64,000 nucleotides of DNA, from assembly GCA_002841335.1 (NCBI GenBank), contig PHEY01000003.1, positions 1 to 64,000 on the forward strand, written 5' to 3'. The notes beneath the pieces are model-generated. The model did no database searches, was not told the origin of the DNA, and was given only the letters and a program-made list of their open reading frames with translations. Origin of the DNA: Actinobacteria bacterium HGW-Actinobacteria-2. GTDB taxonomy: Bacteria; Actinomycetota; Actinomycetes; Propionibacteriales; Propionibacteriaceae. Position numbers and translations under genes: made by a program. Every line of letters starts with the position of its first letter. Positions within the stretch are counted from its first letter, which is position 1. Shown in pieces: positions 40,708-49,214 of this stretch.

Positions 40708-42054
40708 TCAGCCTAGGGCCGCAGCCGCCGGGACGGGAACGGTGACGTCGACCATGGTGGGGCCGCCGACGGGGCTTTCGATGGTCAGTGATCCCAGCAG
40801 CCCGTGGACGCGTTCGCGGAGTCCGGACAGGCCGTGGCTGACGGTGAAGGTCGCCCCGCCGTGGCCGTCGTCGATGACCCGGACGCGCACCCGAGCGGGT
40901 TCCTCGTGATGCACCGCGGCCAGCAACTCGGCGTGGGTGGCGCCGGAGTGCTTGGCCACATTGGTCAGCAGCTCGGCGACGACGAAGTAGAGCGTGCGGG
41001 CGATCTCGGCCGGAACGGCATCGTCGAGGGCGGGATCGAGATCGGTGGTCACCGGCACCGGGCTGTCCTCGGCCAGGGCCGCCAATGCCAGGCGCAGACC
41101 GCGATCGGTGAGCAACGGCGGTGCAACCCCCCGGGACAAGGCGCGCAACTCTTCCAAGGCGGCCTGGGCTTGAGCTCGGGCCTGCCGGGCGTACTCGGCC
41201 GCGTCCTCGGTGTCGCCGGAGGCAGCGCGGCGTTCGGCGGTGGCCAGGTCGAGTTGCAGGCGGATCAGTCGCTGTTGCGGGCCGTCGTGCAGGTCACGCT
41301 CGAGCTTGCGCATGGCCGTGTCCTCGGCCTGAACGGCCGACTGACGTCCGGCCGCCTCCTGGCGCGCGACGGCGGTCAGCTCGTCGGAGGGCCAGCGTCC
41401 CAACATCAGCCGGGCGACGCTGTGCTGCAGGGCGGTGATGCCGTCGATCACCCACGGCAGGGTGAGTCCGAACAGCACCCCGGAGGTGGTGTAGATGGCG
41501 ATCAACAGCAGGCGCGGTTGCCAACCGATCAACCCCGGGATGTTGTTCACCAGCCACTGCGGCCAATCGGCCTGCGGGTCGGGCGTCGGCAGGAACTGCT
41601 GCCACAGGACGTAGCTCAGGCCGCTGAGCATCCCCGCCCACCAGGTGATGGCAAAGGCGAACGTCACCGTGGCCAGGATCGGGCCCACCAGCATCTGGTG
41701 CACCAGGTAGCTCCAGTAGTGGCCTGAGCGCAGCGGCTGCAGCAGCCGGGTCAGTGGATGCGCCTGCGACAGCGGCGCGGGCCACTCGGGTTCGCTGATC
41801 GGTTCGCGTCCGGTCCATCGAGCGATCCGTCGCTCCAGCGTGCCGAAGCCGCGGGCGATCAGCAGCGAGCCGACCACCAGCGGAATGCCGATCAGCAGCA
41901 CCAGGCTGCCGACCCCGGTAAAGAACACCGCCGACAGCACCGCCAACGCCACCATGGCCAGCACGAAGTCGACGATCAGATAGGCGGTGGCACCGGGCGC
42001 GCGGCGCCACAGGCGTAGGTAGCCGCCGTCGGCTGTGGGTTTCTCGGTCGACAT
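40708..42054 (-). CDS. NarL-type sensor histidine kinase
   Basis: A 448-residue kinase with a membrane sensor region of about four to six helices (residues ~20-200, resembling the putative-sensor domain found in such actinobacterial kinases), a HisKA_3 dimerisation helix with the phospho-histidine in LERDLHDGPQQRLI, and a C-terminal ATPase domain (ELLTNVAKHSGATH N-box, DDGHGG and GLSGLRERVHGL). It acts with the adjacent response regulator. The signal is unknown. A TAGCGT element lies ~40 nt upstream and GAAGAG precedes the ATG. Confidence 0.93.
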   Translation of the reverse strand: MSTEKPTADGGYLRLWRRAPGATAYLIVDFVLAMVALAVLSAVFFTGVGSLVLLIGIPLVVGSLLIARGFGTLERRIARWTGREPISEPEWPAPLSQAHPLTRLLQPLRSGHYWSYLVHQMLVGPILATVTFAFAITWWAGMLSGLSYVLWQQFLPTPDPQADWPQWLVNNIPGLIGWQPRLLLIAIYTTSGVLFGLTLPWVIDGITALQHSVARLMLGRWPSDELTAVARQEAAGRQSAVQAEDTAMRKLERDLHDGPQQRLIRLQLDLATAERRAASGDTEDAAEYARQARAQAQAALEELRALSRGVAPPLLTDRGLRLALAALAEDSPVPVTTDLDPALDDAVPAEIARTLYFVVAELLTNVAKHSGATHAELLAAVHHEEPARVRVRVIDDGHGGATFTVSHGLSGLRERVHGLLGSLTIESPVGGPTMVDVTVPVPAAAALG

Positions 42055-42169
42055 GGGGAACTCTTCTCGATGGGCGTTGGTTGGCGACTTCCACGCTAGG
42101 GACGTCGTCGCGCCGGCGGAATCAGGATCGCACCCCAGTTCGATGGGGGGTTACCCCCACCCTGCCAAG

Positions 42170-42592
42170 TCATCGAATGACGAACGGCGGGTTGTGTTCG
42201 ATCATCCGGGGACGGCCCTCGTCGTTGACCGCGACGTAGTGGAAGGTGCCCTCGGTGACGAACTCCTCCTGGTCGGAGTAGTTGTGCACCAGATCGCGTG
42301 CCCACACCTCAAGCTGGATGGTCATCGAGGTGCGGCCCACTGTGGTCAGCTCGGCGAAGATGCTCACCGTCTCACCCACCGCGACCGGACGGCGGAACAC
42401 CACCCCGTCGACGGCGACCGTGGCCGAGCGACCCTTGGCCACTTCGCCGGCCATCAACCCGGCGGCGATGTCCATCTGGGAGAGCAGCCAACCTCCGAAG
42501 ACGTCGCCCCACGGGTTGGTGTCTGCCGGCATGGCCAGGGTGCGCAGCATCAGCAGTCCGCGCGGCACGCGGGTGGTCTCGGTTTCCTCCAT
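42170..42592 (-). CDS. YciA-like acyl-CoA thioesterase (hotdog fold)
   Basis: A 140-residue hotdog-fold thioesterase. The motif MPADTNPWGDVFGGWLLSQM is diagnostic of the YciA/BACH group and contains the active-site aspartate region (N26 to D30). The protein hydrolyses acyl-CoA to free acid and CoA in the cytoplasm; chain-length preference is not clear. GGAGAAGGG lies before the ATG. It stands alone. Confidence 0.92.
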   Translation of the reverse strand: MEETETTRVPRGLLMLRTLAMPADTNPWGDVFGGWLLSQMDIAAGLMAGEVAKGRSATVAVDGVVFRRPVAVGETVSIFAELTTVGRTSMTIQLEVWARDLVHNYSDQEEFVTEGTFHYVAVNDEGRPRMIEHNPPFVIR

Positions 42593-42656
42593 GGCCAGGC
42601 CCTTCTCCTCGATCGTCCTCGACCCTACTGCGGCCGGACCGCGCCGAGGTGCAGGA

Positions 42657-43298
42657 TCAGCCGGCCACCGCTGCGACCACCCGGGTCGCGCCGGCGATGC
42701 GTCCGTCCTGGGTGCCGAGCGCGCCGGTGGTCGCCAGCCACTTCTGCCTGGTCTGATCGGTGCTGGTCCTCAGCGGGCTGAAGTGGGTGACCCCGACGGT
42801 CTTGATGCCGCAGTAGGCCAGGGTCGCCGTCCGCAGCGCCACGACTGCGGCGTCGCGGTAGACCAGCAGGTTGTAGAAGCCGGGGCTGTCATGGGTGGTC
42901 ACGATTCGGGCGGTGCGACCGGTGAGTAGCTTGTCCCAGCTGGCGGCGGTGGTGCCGTAGCGGAACGCGTCACCGGCCAGGAAGGTGCGGTCGATCCAGT
43001 TGGTCAGCACTGCCGGGTAGGTCCCCCACCATTGCGGGAAGAAGATCACCACATGCTCGGCCCAGTGCAGGTCGGCGATGTCCTCGGCGACGCCCACTTC
43101 CAGGTGGTCGTAGGCGTCCCGACGGGCTCGCAGTTGCTCGTGTGAGGTGGGCGAGTCGGCCGGCTCGACAGCGAGATCGCGGATGCGCACCTCAGCACCG
43201 GCGGCCTCGGCGGCGGACGCGTAGGTGCGGGCCAACTCGTGGTTGTAACTGTGGGGAATCGGATGGCCGATGACCACCAGAATGCGACGGGGATTCAT
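42657..43298 (-). CDS. NAD(P)H-dependent oxidoreductase, flavodoxin-2 fold
   Basis: A 213-residue flavoprotein of the NQO1/KefF-like family. ILVVIGHPIPHSYNHELART binds FMN/FAD phosphate, and VIFFPQWWGTYPAVLTNWID is the WxxxxxPA-type loop. It likely reduces quinones or other electrophiles. Its start overlaps the MarR stop by 4 bp (ATGA), so the regulator and enzyme form one operon, a common arrangement where the MarR protein senses the enzyme's substrates. Confidence 0.92.
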   Translation of the reverse strand: MNPRRILVVIGHPIPHSYNHELARTYASAAEAAGAEVRIRDLAVEPADSPTSHEQLRARRDAYDHLEVGVAEDIADLHWAEHVVIFFPQWWGTYPAVLTNWIDRTFLAGDAFRYGTTAASWDKLLTGRTARIVTTHDSPGFYNLLVYRDAAVVALRTATLAYCGIKTVGVTHFSPLRTSTDQTRQKWLATTGALGTQDGRIAGATRVVAAVAG

Positions 43299-43741
43299 CG
43301 TGGCAACTCCTTATTGCTGATGCGGTCGGCGAGCGCGGACAATTCCTGGTTCAGTCGCTCGGGATCAATGGCGAGGCCATCACCACCGACGGGGGTGAAC
43401 ACCGCGGCCAGCTCGGCTTCGAGCTGGGCGCCTGCGGCGGCCAGTTTCTGCCCCCCGGTTTCGGTGAGTTCGACCAGGACGCGTCGGGCGTGGTGGGGAT
43501 CGCTGCCGCGCCGCACGAGGCCGGCGGCCTCCAGTGCGGGCAGGCGTTTACTGACAGCGGCCTTGGTCACCCGGAGGCATTCGGCCAGGTCAGTGAGGTC
43601 GGCGCCGGGGTGGCCGGCGATGACGACGAGGTACTCGAACTCGTTGAAGCTGAGTTGATGGTCACGGCGCAGAAGCGCGTCGGCATAGGTGTCCATCACC
43701 GAAACCAGTTCGTGCAGAGTCACCATCGCGCTGTCAGCCAT
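43295..43741 (-). CDS. MarR-family transcriptional regulator
   Basis: A 148-residue winged-helix repressor: a helical N-terminus, FNEFEYLVVIAGHPGADLTD, the HTH DLAECLRVTKAAVSKRLPAL, then the wing GLVRRGSDPHHARRVLVELT. It controls the downstream flavoprotein in the same operon and probably itself, through two palindromes 7-44 bp upstream. ATG 43741 is taken; an internal ATG at 43726 is possible. Its effector is unknown. Confidence 0.92.
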   Translation of the reverse strand: MADSAMVTLHELVSVMDTYADALLRRDHQLSFNEFEYLVVIAGHPGADLTDLAECLRVTKAAVSKRLPALEAAGLVRRGSDPHHARRVLVELTETGGQKLAAAGAQLEAELAAVFTPVGGDGLAIDPERLNQELSALADRISNKELPR

Positions 43742-43748
43742 GGCTTGA

Positions 43749-43785
43749 GTCAACCAGTTGACACTCTTATTGTCAACTGGTTGAC
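43749..43785. promoter_or_regulatory. Double palindromic operator of the MarR operon
   Basis: Two perfect palindromes, GTCAACCAGTTGAC (43749-43762) and GTCAACTGGTTGAC (43772-43785), lie 9 bp apart, 23 bp centre to centre, and just upstream of the MarR start. The pair is itself an inverted repeat. A TTGACA -35-like element lies inside on each strand. Two repressor dimers could bind side by side. Confidence 0.8.
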
Positions 43786-43973
43786 ACATCGACCGCTCGG
43801 CGCAATTGCCTGCCTTGTAGTTGAGACCCGACCAATTCCGTTCACCGAAAAGTCTCAAGTAGCGGGGTGCGCAAAAGTGCCGGCGGTGCAAGACTCGAGA
43901 AATCCGCCGCAACGTTACTTCCCCTGCGGGTGCGGATCCCGCGACTGATCGTCCAGCCGAAAGAGTCGCCGCA

Positions 43974-45344
43974 ATGAGAGTTCGACGCCTGTCGTTGATC
44001 GCCGTGATGGCAGCAGTGCTGCTCGCTCTGCTCACCCCGGCGCACGCCCCCGCCGCCCCGCTGAGCCAGCTCAGTGACTCCGCGCTGCGTTCCCGGCTGC
44101 TCTATCTGCAGCGCGCCTCGCGCACCACCGACCGGGCGCTGGCGCTCAATCAGTTGGCCGAACGCTCCGGTTTCGAAGCCGGGTTGTGGAGCAACTTCTT
44201 CGCCGCCTGGGACCACGCCAACTCCTCCCAGGTGCTCAACTACTCCACGCCCGCCGGGCTGCCCGCGAGTGGTCACGTCTTCGTGGTCCTCGGCGCCTCG
44301 TTGAGCTCGACCGGGACGGTGACCACCCAGCTGACCAACCGGCTCAAGGTGGCCCTCAAGGCCCTGAACTCCTACCCGAACTCCCGGGTCATCGTCAGCG
44401 GCGGCGCACCCAAGAACGGTCACACCGAAGGCGAAGTCATGCGCGCCTGGCTGATCGACAACGGCATCGCGGCGGATCGCGTCATCGCCGAAACCAAGTC
44501 CTCCAGCACCGTGGGCAACGCGGCCAACTCGATGGCGATCATCAAGAAGAGCCCCGAGTTCACCAGCTACACCCTGATCTCCGACGGGTCGCACCTGCGC
44601 CGCGCCAGCGTCCTGTTCGATGCGGCGGCGCTGGAGTTGCAGTCCAAGAGCGGCGTGGCGTGGCCCATTCAGCGGGTCTCGAACGTCGCCTACAAAGACA
44701 AGACCATCACCAATCCCGCCAGCGACTCGACCACGTCGGTGATCGCCAGCAATGTGGCCACGCTGCTCGATCTGAGCACCAGCTACAGCGCAGCGGTGGC
44801 TTCCCCGCCGGCTCCGGCGGTGTTCACCGGCCTGTCGGTGGCCCCCGCCACCACCACCTACCAGATCGGCGCCAAACTCTCGGCCGGCCAGGTGGTCACC
44901 AGGGCGGTGTACGACCAGGGCAGTCTGGACGTCACCGGTCGGGTGAAGATCACCGGCTTCAGCTCGGCCAAGGTGGGAACCGTCAAGGTGAAGGTCTCCT
45001 ACACCGACGGCAAGGTCACCAAGACGTTCACCTACCCGGTGAAGGTGGTCAAGGCCAGCACCCAGGTCAAGGTCAGCTCGTCTGCCACCACGGCAAAGAA
45101 GAAGAAGACCCGGGTGAAGGTCACTGTGAAGCTGTCCACGGCCACCGGCGTCACTCCCACCGGCAAAGTGCGGTTCATGCTCGGCAAGAAGGTGCTCAAG
45201 ACCGTCAAGGTGAAGTCCAAGAAGGCGAGCTACACCCTGCCGAAGTTCACCTCGACCGGCACCAAGACCGTGACCGTGAAGTACCTCGGCTCGAGTAAGG
45301 CGAAGGCCAAGACGTCCACGCTGACGATCCGGGTCAAGCGGTGA
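43974..45344 (+). CDS. Secreted YdcF/DUF218-like protein with Ig-like domains
   Basis: A 456-residue protein with a Sec signal peptide (residues 1-28, ending PAHAPAAP). The DUF218 domain spans residues ~90-235 (FVVLGASLSSTGTVTTQLTN, then RVIVSGGAPKNGHTEGEVM and AETKSSSTVGNAANSMAI), as in YdcF/SanA proteins, which act in the cell envelope with unknown chemistry. Two beta-sandwich Ig-like modules follow (residues ~280-352 and ~370-456), very rich in lysine, threonine and valine. YdcF relatives are normally membrane-anchored; here the domain is exported. A low-SD ATG 43974 is used. Confidence 0.85.
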   Translation: MRVRRLSLIAVMAAVLLALLTPAHAPAAPLSQLSDSALRSRLLYLQRASRTTDRALALNQLAERSGFEAGLWSNFFAAWDHANSSQVLNYSTPAGLPASGHVFVVLGASLSSTGTVTTQLTNRLKVALKALNSYPNSRVIVSGGAPKNGHTEGEVMRAWLIDNGIAADRVIAETKSSSTVGNAANSMAIIKKSPEFTSYTLISDGSHLRRASVLFDAAALELQSKSGVAWPIQRVSNVAYKDKTITNPASDSTTSVIASNVATLLDLSTSYSAAVASPPAPAVFTGLSVAPATTTYQIGAKLSAGQVVTRAVYDQGSLDVTGRVKITGFSSAKVGTVKVKVSYTDGKVTKTFTYPVKVVKASTQVKVSSSATTAKKKKTRVKVTVKLSTATGVTPTGKVRFMLGKKVLKTVKVKSKKASYTLPKFTSTGTKTVTVKYLGSSKAKAKTSTLTIRVKR

Positions 45345-45423
45345 TTCTGCAGACCTCCTGAGCCACTCCTGGCGGTTGGCTGGAAGTTGGCGGGCTGCGA
45401 GCGCCGACGCATTCGGAGCGTCG

Positions 45424-45429
45424 TAGCCT
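45424..45429 (+). promoter_or_regulatory. -10 element TAGCCT, leaderless-type promoter
   Basis: TAGCCT ends 6 nt before ATG 45436 of the LpqC-like lipoprotein gene. Confidence 0.5.
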
Positions 45430-45435
45430 CGGCCC

Positions 45436-46329
45436 ATGCACAGAAGGTTCGTCGTCCTCCTGGCGGTCGTGACCGCCGTTCTGGCCGGCTGCACGGGTCA
45501 CCGTCCGGTGGCGCCCACGCCGTCCGGCGGTGCTCTGGCGGTCGGCACCACGTCCTTCAGCCTGGACGTCTCGGGTCAACAGCGCAGCTACCTCGTCCAT
45601 CGGCCGGCTGCGGACGCCCCGGCGTCCGGCTATCCGCTGGTGGTGGTGCTGCACGGCGGCCTAGGAAGTGCCGCGCTTGCTGAGGAGGCCTACGGGTGGG
45701 ATGCCCTCGCCGATCGGGACGGTTTCGTGGTCGTCTACCCCAACGGCGTCGACCGCACGTGGAACGCCGGTACCTGTTGCGGCACCGCAGCGCGCACCGG
45801 TGTCGACGATGTGGCCTTCATCACCCAGGTGGTCAGTCAGGTCAGCGCACTGGTGCCGGTGGACCCGACCCGACGGTTCGCCACCGGGATGTCCAATGGC
45901 GCCATGATGACCTACCGCCTGGCCTGCCAGACGGGGTTGTTCGCCGCGATCGCGCCGGTCTCGGGCACCCAGTTGATCGACTGTTCGACCGCTGAGCCCG
46001 TCTCGGTGCTGCACATCCACGGCGCCGCCGACCCCACCGTCCGTCCGGACGGGAAGCGCGGCTCGGGACCCGCCCACGTCACCGGACCACCACTGGCCAG
46101 GGTGTGGGAGGGATGGCGAGTGCGCGACGACTGTGGACGCTTCGACGTCACTCGCAGTGCCGAGGTGACCAGCGGTCAGGCCAGTTGCCCGTCGCAGCGA
46201 ACGGTGGAATGGATCCTGATCACCGACGGCGGGCACGAATGGCCGGGGGGTCGCTCTTCCACGAACCCGGCCGGGCTGGACGCGACCGCGCTGATCTGGA
46301 CCTTCTTCGCCGCTCACCCGCACCGCTGA
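45436..46329 (+). CDS. Lipoprotein esterase, PHB-depolymerase/feruloyl-esterase-like (LpqC type)
   Basis: A 297-residue exported lipoprotein. The signal peptide ends in a lipobox LAGC (Cys19). The alpha/beta hydrolase carries a nucleophile serine in FATGMSNGAMM, an oxyanion HGG in VVVLHGGLGS, and a terminal GGHEWPG histidine. The CE1/PHB depolymerase family cuts ester bonds of hydroxyalkanoates, feruloyl sugars or similar; the mycobacterial LpqC is the closest namesake. CCG-type cysteine pairs (GTCCGTA) occur inside. It acts outside the membrane. Confidence 0.88.
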   Translation: MHRRFVVLLAVVTAVLAGCTGHRPVAPTPSGGALAVGTTSFSLDVSGQQRSYLVHRPAADAPASGYPLVVVLHGGLGSAALAEEAYGWDALADRDGFVVVYPNGVDRTWNAGTCCGTAARTGVDDVAFITQVVSQVSALVPVDPTRRFATGMSNGAMMTYRLACQTGLFAAIAPVSGTQLIDCSTAEPVSVLHIHGAADPTVRPDGKRGSGPAHVTGPPLARVWEGWRVRDDCGRFDVTRSAEVTSGQASCPSQRTVEWILITDGGHEWPGGRSSTNPAGLDATALIWTFFAAHPHR

Positions 46330-46451
46330 CCACCGCACGGAGCCGGGGTTGCGGCGGGCGCCCCGGCGCGGGGTGCCTGCGGGCGTCCCGGCGCCGGGCT
46401 GGTTGTGGCAAGGTTGCCGCGTACGCGTTCCTCGTGCCTGAAGGGCCTGCC

Positions 46452-47474
46452 ATGCGGTTTCTCTTTCTCGGTGCCGGAGCCATCGGCACCTATGTCGGTG
46501 GCTCTCTGGCTGCAGCCGGTCACCAGGTGACCTTCTCCGAGCAGCCGGACTCCGCTCGCACGATCGGGGCGGACGGCTTGCGGGTGACCCGCGGCGGGGT
46601 GGTCACCGAGGTGCGCGACTTCGCCATCTTCGGCTCGGCCGGCGACGCGCTGGCTGCCGGGCCTTATGACGTGGCCGTGTGCGCACTGAAGTCGTTCGAT
46701 ACTGCGGCCGCTCTGGACGGCCTGCTGGCCACCGGCGAGGCGCTGCCGCCGGTGCTGAGCCTGCAGAACGGGGTGGCCAACGAGCCGCTGATCGCCGCCA
46801 AGCTCGGCGCCGACCAGGTGATCACCGGCACCGTCACCACCGCGGTGAGTAAGCCGGGCACCGGCCAGGTGATCGAGGAGAAGCTGCGCGGCATCGGCAT
46901 CGCGGTGAACCACCCGCTGGGCGAGTCGTTGGTCGCCGCCCTGAACGACGCGAACCTGCAGGCGGTCGGCTATCCCGAGCCGCAGTCGATGAAGTGGTCG
47001 AAGCTGCTGACCAATCTCACCGGAAACGCCACGTCGGCGATTCTGGACGAGCCGGTGTCGGTGTTGTTCGCCGACCGCCGCACCTATGGCATCGAGATCG
47101 CGGTGCTGCGGGAGTGCCTGGCAGTGATGGCCGCCATGGGTCTGCGTCCGGTGGATCTGCCCGGAACGCCGGTGCGTGCCTTGGCGCTGGCGGCCAAGAG
47201 CCTGCCCCGATTCATCGCCCAGCCTGCGCTCACCAAGGCCCTCGGCGGCGGGCGGGGCGACAAGATGCCGAGCTTCCACATCGACCTGCATTCGGGACGC
47301 GGCCGCACCGAGGTGCGCTTCCTGAACGGCGCGGTCGCCGACCGCGGCGCCGAGTTGGGCGTGCCGACCCCGGTCAATCGGGTGCTCACCGACACCCTGG
47401 AGGCGCTCAGCTCCGGCACCGAAAGTGTCGAGCGATTCCGGCATCAGCCCGAAGCGCTGCTGGCTCTGCTGTAG
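46452..47474 (+). CDS. 2-dehydropantoate 2-reductase (PanE/ApbA) family protein
   Basis: A 340-residue Rossmann-fold ketopantoate reductase-like enzyme. RFLFLGAGAIGTYVGGSLA binds NADPH, LSLQNGVANE is the family substrate/cofactor strand, and KWSKLLTNLTGNATSAIL holds the catalytic lysine region (K182-like) of the C-terminal domain. True PanE makes pantoate for coenzyme A; several paralogues exist per genome and this one is unassigned. ATG 46452 is the start with a weak AGGGCC site; there is no context for pantothenate synthesis here. Confidence 0.87.
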   Translation: MRFLFLGAGAIGTYVGGSLAAAGHQVTFSEQPDSARTIGADGLRVTRGGVVTEVRDFAIFGSAGDALAAGPYDVAVCALKSFDTAAALDGLLATGEALPPVLSLQNGVANEPLIAAKLGADQVITGTVTTAVSKPGTGQVIEEKLRGIGIAVNHPLGESLVAALNDANLQAVGYPEPQSMKWSKLLTNLTGNATSAILDEPVSVLFADRRTYGIEIAVLRECLAVMAAMGLRPVDLPGTPVRALALAAKSLPRFIAQPALTKALGGGRGDKMPSFHIDLHSGRGRTEVRFLNGAVADRGAELGVPTPVNRVLTDTLEALSSGTESVERFRHQPEALLALL

Positions 47475-47572
47475 GGCGTCCGAGGGCGAAGTCGCTCGCA
47501 CGGGGACCTGTCGGCATCGTCGGTCCTGACTAGGCTTCCGGCATCGGGAAGACTCTCGATCAAGGGAGACCC

Positions 47573-48373
47573 ATGAAGTTCCGGCGCCTTCTCGTCGGTG
47601 TCGTCACGGCTATGTCGGTGGTGGCGCTGGCCCTGCTGGCTGCGCCCGCGACCCCGGCCCAGGCCGCCCGACCCACGGGAAAGTCTGTTTCGGTGTCGTC
47701 GTTGGCCGCCGAGGGCGGCACGGTGGTGACGATCACCGGAAAGAACCTCAAAAAGGTCAATGCCGTCTACTTCGGGAGCACCAAGACCACCAAGGTCACT
47801 CACATCAGCAAGACCAAGATTCGGGTCACTGCCCCGGCGCACTCTCCGGGCACGGTGAAGATCACCCTCCGGGTGGGCAAGAAGAAGTACCGCACGTCAC
47901 TGCGCGTCAGCTATGTCCTCGCTCAGGCCGGTCCGAGCGCGGTCGAAGCGGAGGTGCTGCGCCTGACGAATCTCCAGCGGGCCACCGGATACACCTGCAC
48001 CGACACCACGACCGGCGAGACAGTGGTGAAGCCGCCGGTGCCCGCGCTGACCTGGAATGCACAGCTGGCTTCGGCCGCACGTCTGCACAGCAGTGACATG
48101 GCCACCAAGAACTACTTCAGCCACACCAGCGCCGACGGCACCACCTTCGATGAGCGGATCAGCCGCACGGGCTATGCGTGGGGCGCGGCCGGAGAGAACA
48201 TCGCGGCCGGCTACCGCACCCCCGCCGCCGTGGTGGAAGGCTGGATGGAGAGCTTCGGCCATTGCGAAAACATCATGTCCGCCGACTTCACCGAACTCGG
48301 CATTGGCTACGCCTATCAGTCGAGTAGCAAGTACCACCACTACTGGACGCAGGACTTCGCCACCCCCCGCTGA
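47573..48373 (+). CDS. Secreted CAP-domain protein with IPT/TIG-like module
   Basis: A 266-residue protein with a Sec signal peptide (residues 1-31, ending TPAQAA), then an IPT/TIG-like beta-sandwich (~35-115; GGTVVTITGKNLKKVNAVYF) rich in lysine, and a C-terminal CAP (SCP/PR1) domain (~120-266). The CAP motifs are EVLRLTNLQRA, HSSDMATKNYFSHTS and GENIAAGY, with YYWTQDF-like ending. Such proteins are exported and their enzymatic role in bacteria is unsettled. GGGAGACCC precedes ATG 47573. TAGGCT lies about 40 nt upstream. Confidence 0.9.
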   Translation: MKFRRLLVGVVTAMSVVALALLAAPATPAQAARPTGKSVSVSSLAAEGGTVVTITGKNLKKVNAVYFGSTKTTKVTHISKTKIRVTAPAHSPGTVKITLRVGKKKYRTSLRVSYVLAQAGPSAVEAEVLRLTNLQRATGYTCTDTTTGETVVKPPVPALTWNAQLASAARLHSSDMATKNYFSHTSADGTTFDERISRTGYAWGAAGENIAAGYRTPAAVVEGWMESFGHCENIMSADFTELGIGYAYQSSSKYHHYWTQDFATPR

Positions 48374-48400
48374 TCAATCCCTGATCGGCGCGCCCGCGCC

Positions 48401-48438
48401 GCTGGTTGAGCACGCTCCACAGCAGCCGGGTCGAAACC
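48401..48438. repeat. Dispersed palindromic repeat, second copy
   Basis: GCTGGTTGAG (48401-48410) and GTCGAAACC (48430-48438) are the same blocks seen at 30685-30706, here with a longer spacer. It lies between convergent genes. Confidence 0.7.
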
Positions 48439-48472
48439 TCCGGGCCAACCCGGGCTCCGACCCGCCCCCAGC

Positions 48473-49132
48473 TCAGTGGCGCACCAACCCCGACTCGTAG
48501 GCGAACAGCACCAGACCGACCCGATCACGGCACTGCAGCTTGGACAGCAGGCGTCCGATGTGGGTCTTCACCGTGCCCTCGGCCATGTACAACTTGGCTG
48601 CGATCTCGGAGTTGGTCGCCCCGGCGGCGATCTCGGTGAGCACCTCGATCTCACGATCGGTCAGCAGATCCAGCCGGGTGTCCAGCCCCTCTGGGTCGGA
48701 CGGCAGCGTGGGCACCACGTGATCGAGCAACCGTCGCGTGGCCGACGGGGCGATTACGGCCTCGCCGAGAGCCACCGTCCGGATCGCATTCAGCAGGTCT
48801 TCGGGCCGGGCATCTTTCAGCATGAAGCCGCTGGCGCCGGCCTTCAGCGCACTGAACACGTACTCGTCCAGGTCGAAGGTGGTCAGTACGAGCACGCGGG
48901 TAGGCAGTCCCTCATCGACGATCAGCCGGGTGGCCTCCACGCCGTCCAACACCGGCATCCGGATGTCCATCAGCACCACATCGGTGGGAGTGGCCCGCAG
49001 CAGTTCGAGGGCAGCAGCACCGTCGGCGGCCTCGCCGACCACCTGCAGGTCGTCCTCGGCCTCGATGAGCATCCGAAAACCGCTGCGCACCAGCGCCTGA
49101 TCATCGACGAGCAACACTCGAATCGGGGTCAT
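48473..49132 (-). CDS. NarL/LuxR-family response regulator
   Basis: A 219-residue regulator. The receiver has acidic residues in VLLVDDQALVRSG, phospho-acceptor aspartate in VVLMDIRMPVLDG and lysine in GFMLKDA, followed by a LuxR HTH (LTDREIEVLTEIAAGATNSE to TVKTHIGRLLSKLQ). It lies 82 bp after the histidine kinase gene on the same strand and is its probable partner. This is the second such pair in the window. Confidence 0.95.
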   Translation of the reverse strand: MTPIRVLLVDDQALVRSGFRMLIEAEDDLQVVGEAADGAAALELLRATPTDVVLMDIRMPVLDGVEATRLIVDEGLPTRVLVLTTFDLDEYVFSALKAGASGFMLKDARPEDLLNAIRTVALGEAVIAPSATRRLLDHVVPTLPSDPEGLDTRLDLLTDREIEVLTEIAAGATNSEIAAKLYMAEGTVKTHIGRLLSKLQCRDRVGLVLFAYESGLVRH

Positions 49133-49214
49133 CGGTCCTCCTCACTCCGAAGCGATCCTAATGCCCGGACCTGAGTCCGAGGCCACGGTGCGAAGGGGCC
49201 CCGGCGGCTGAGCT

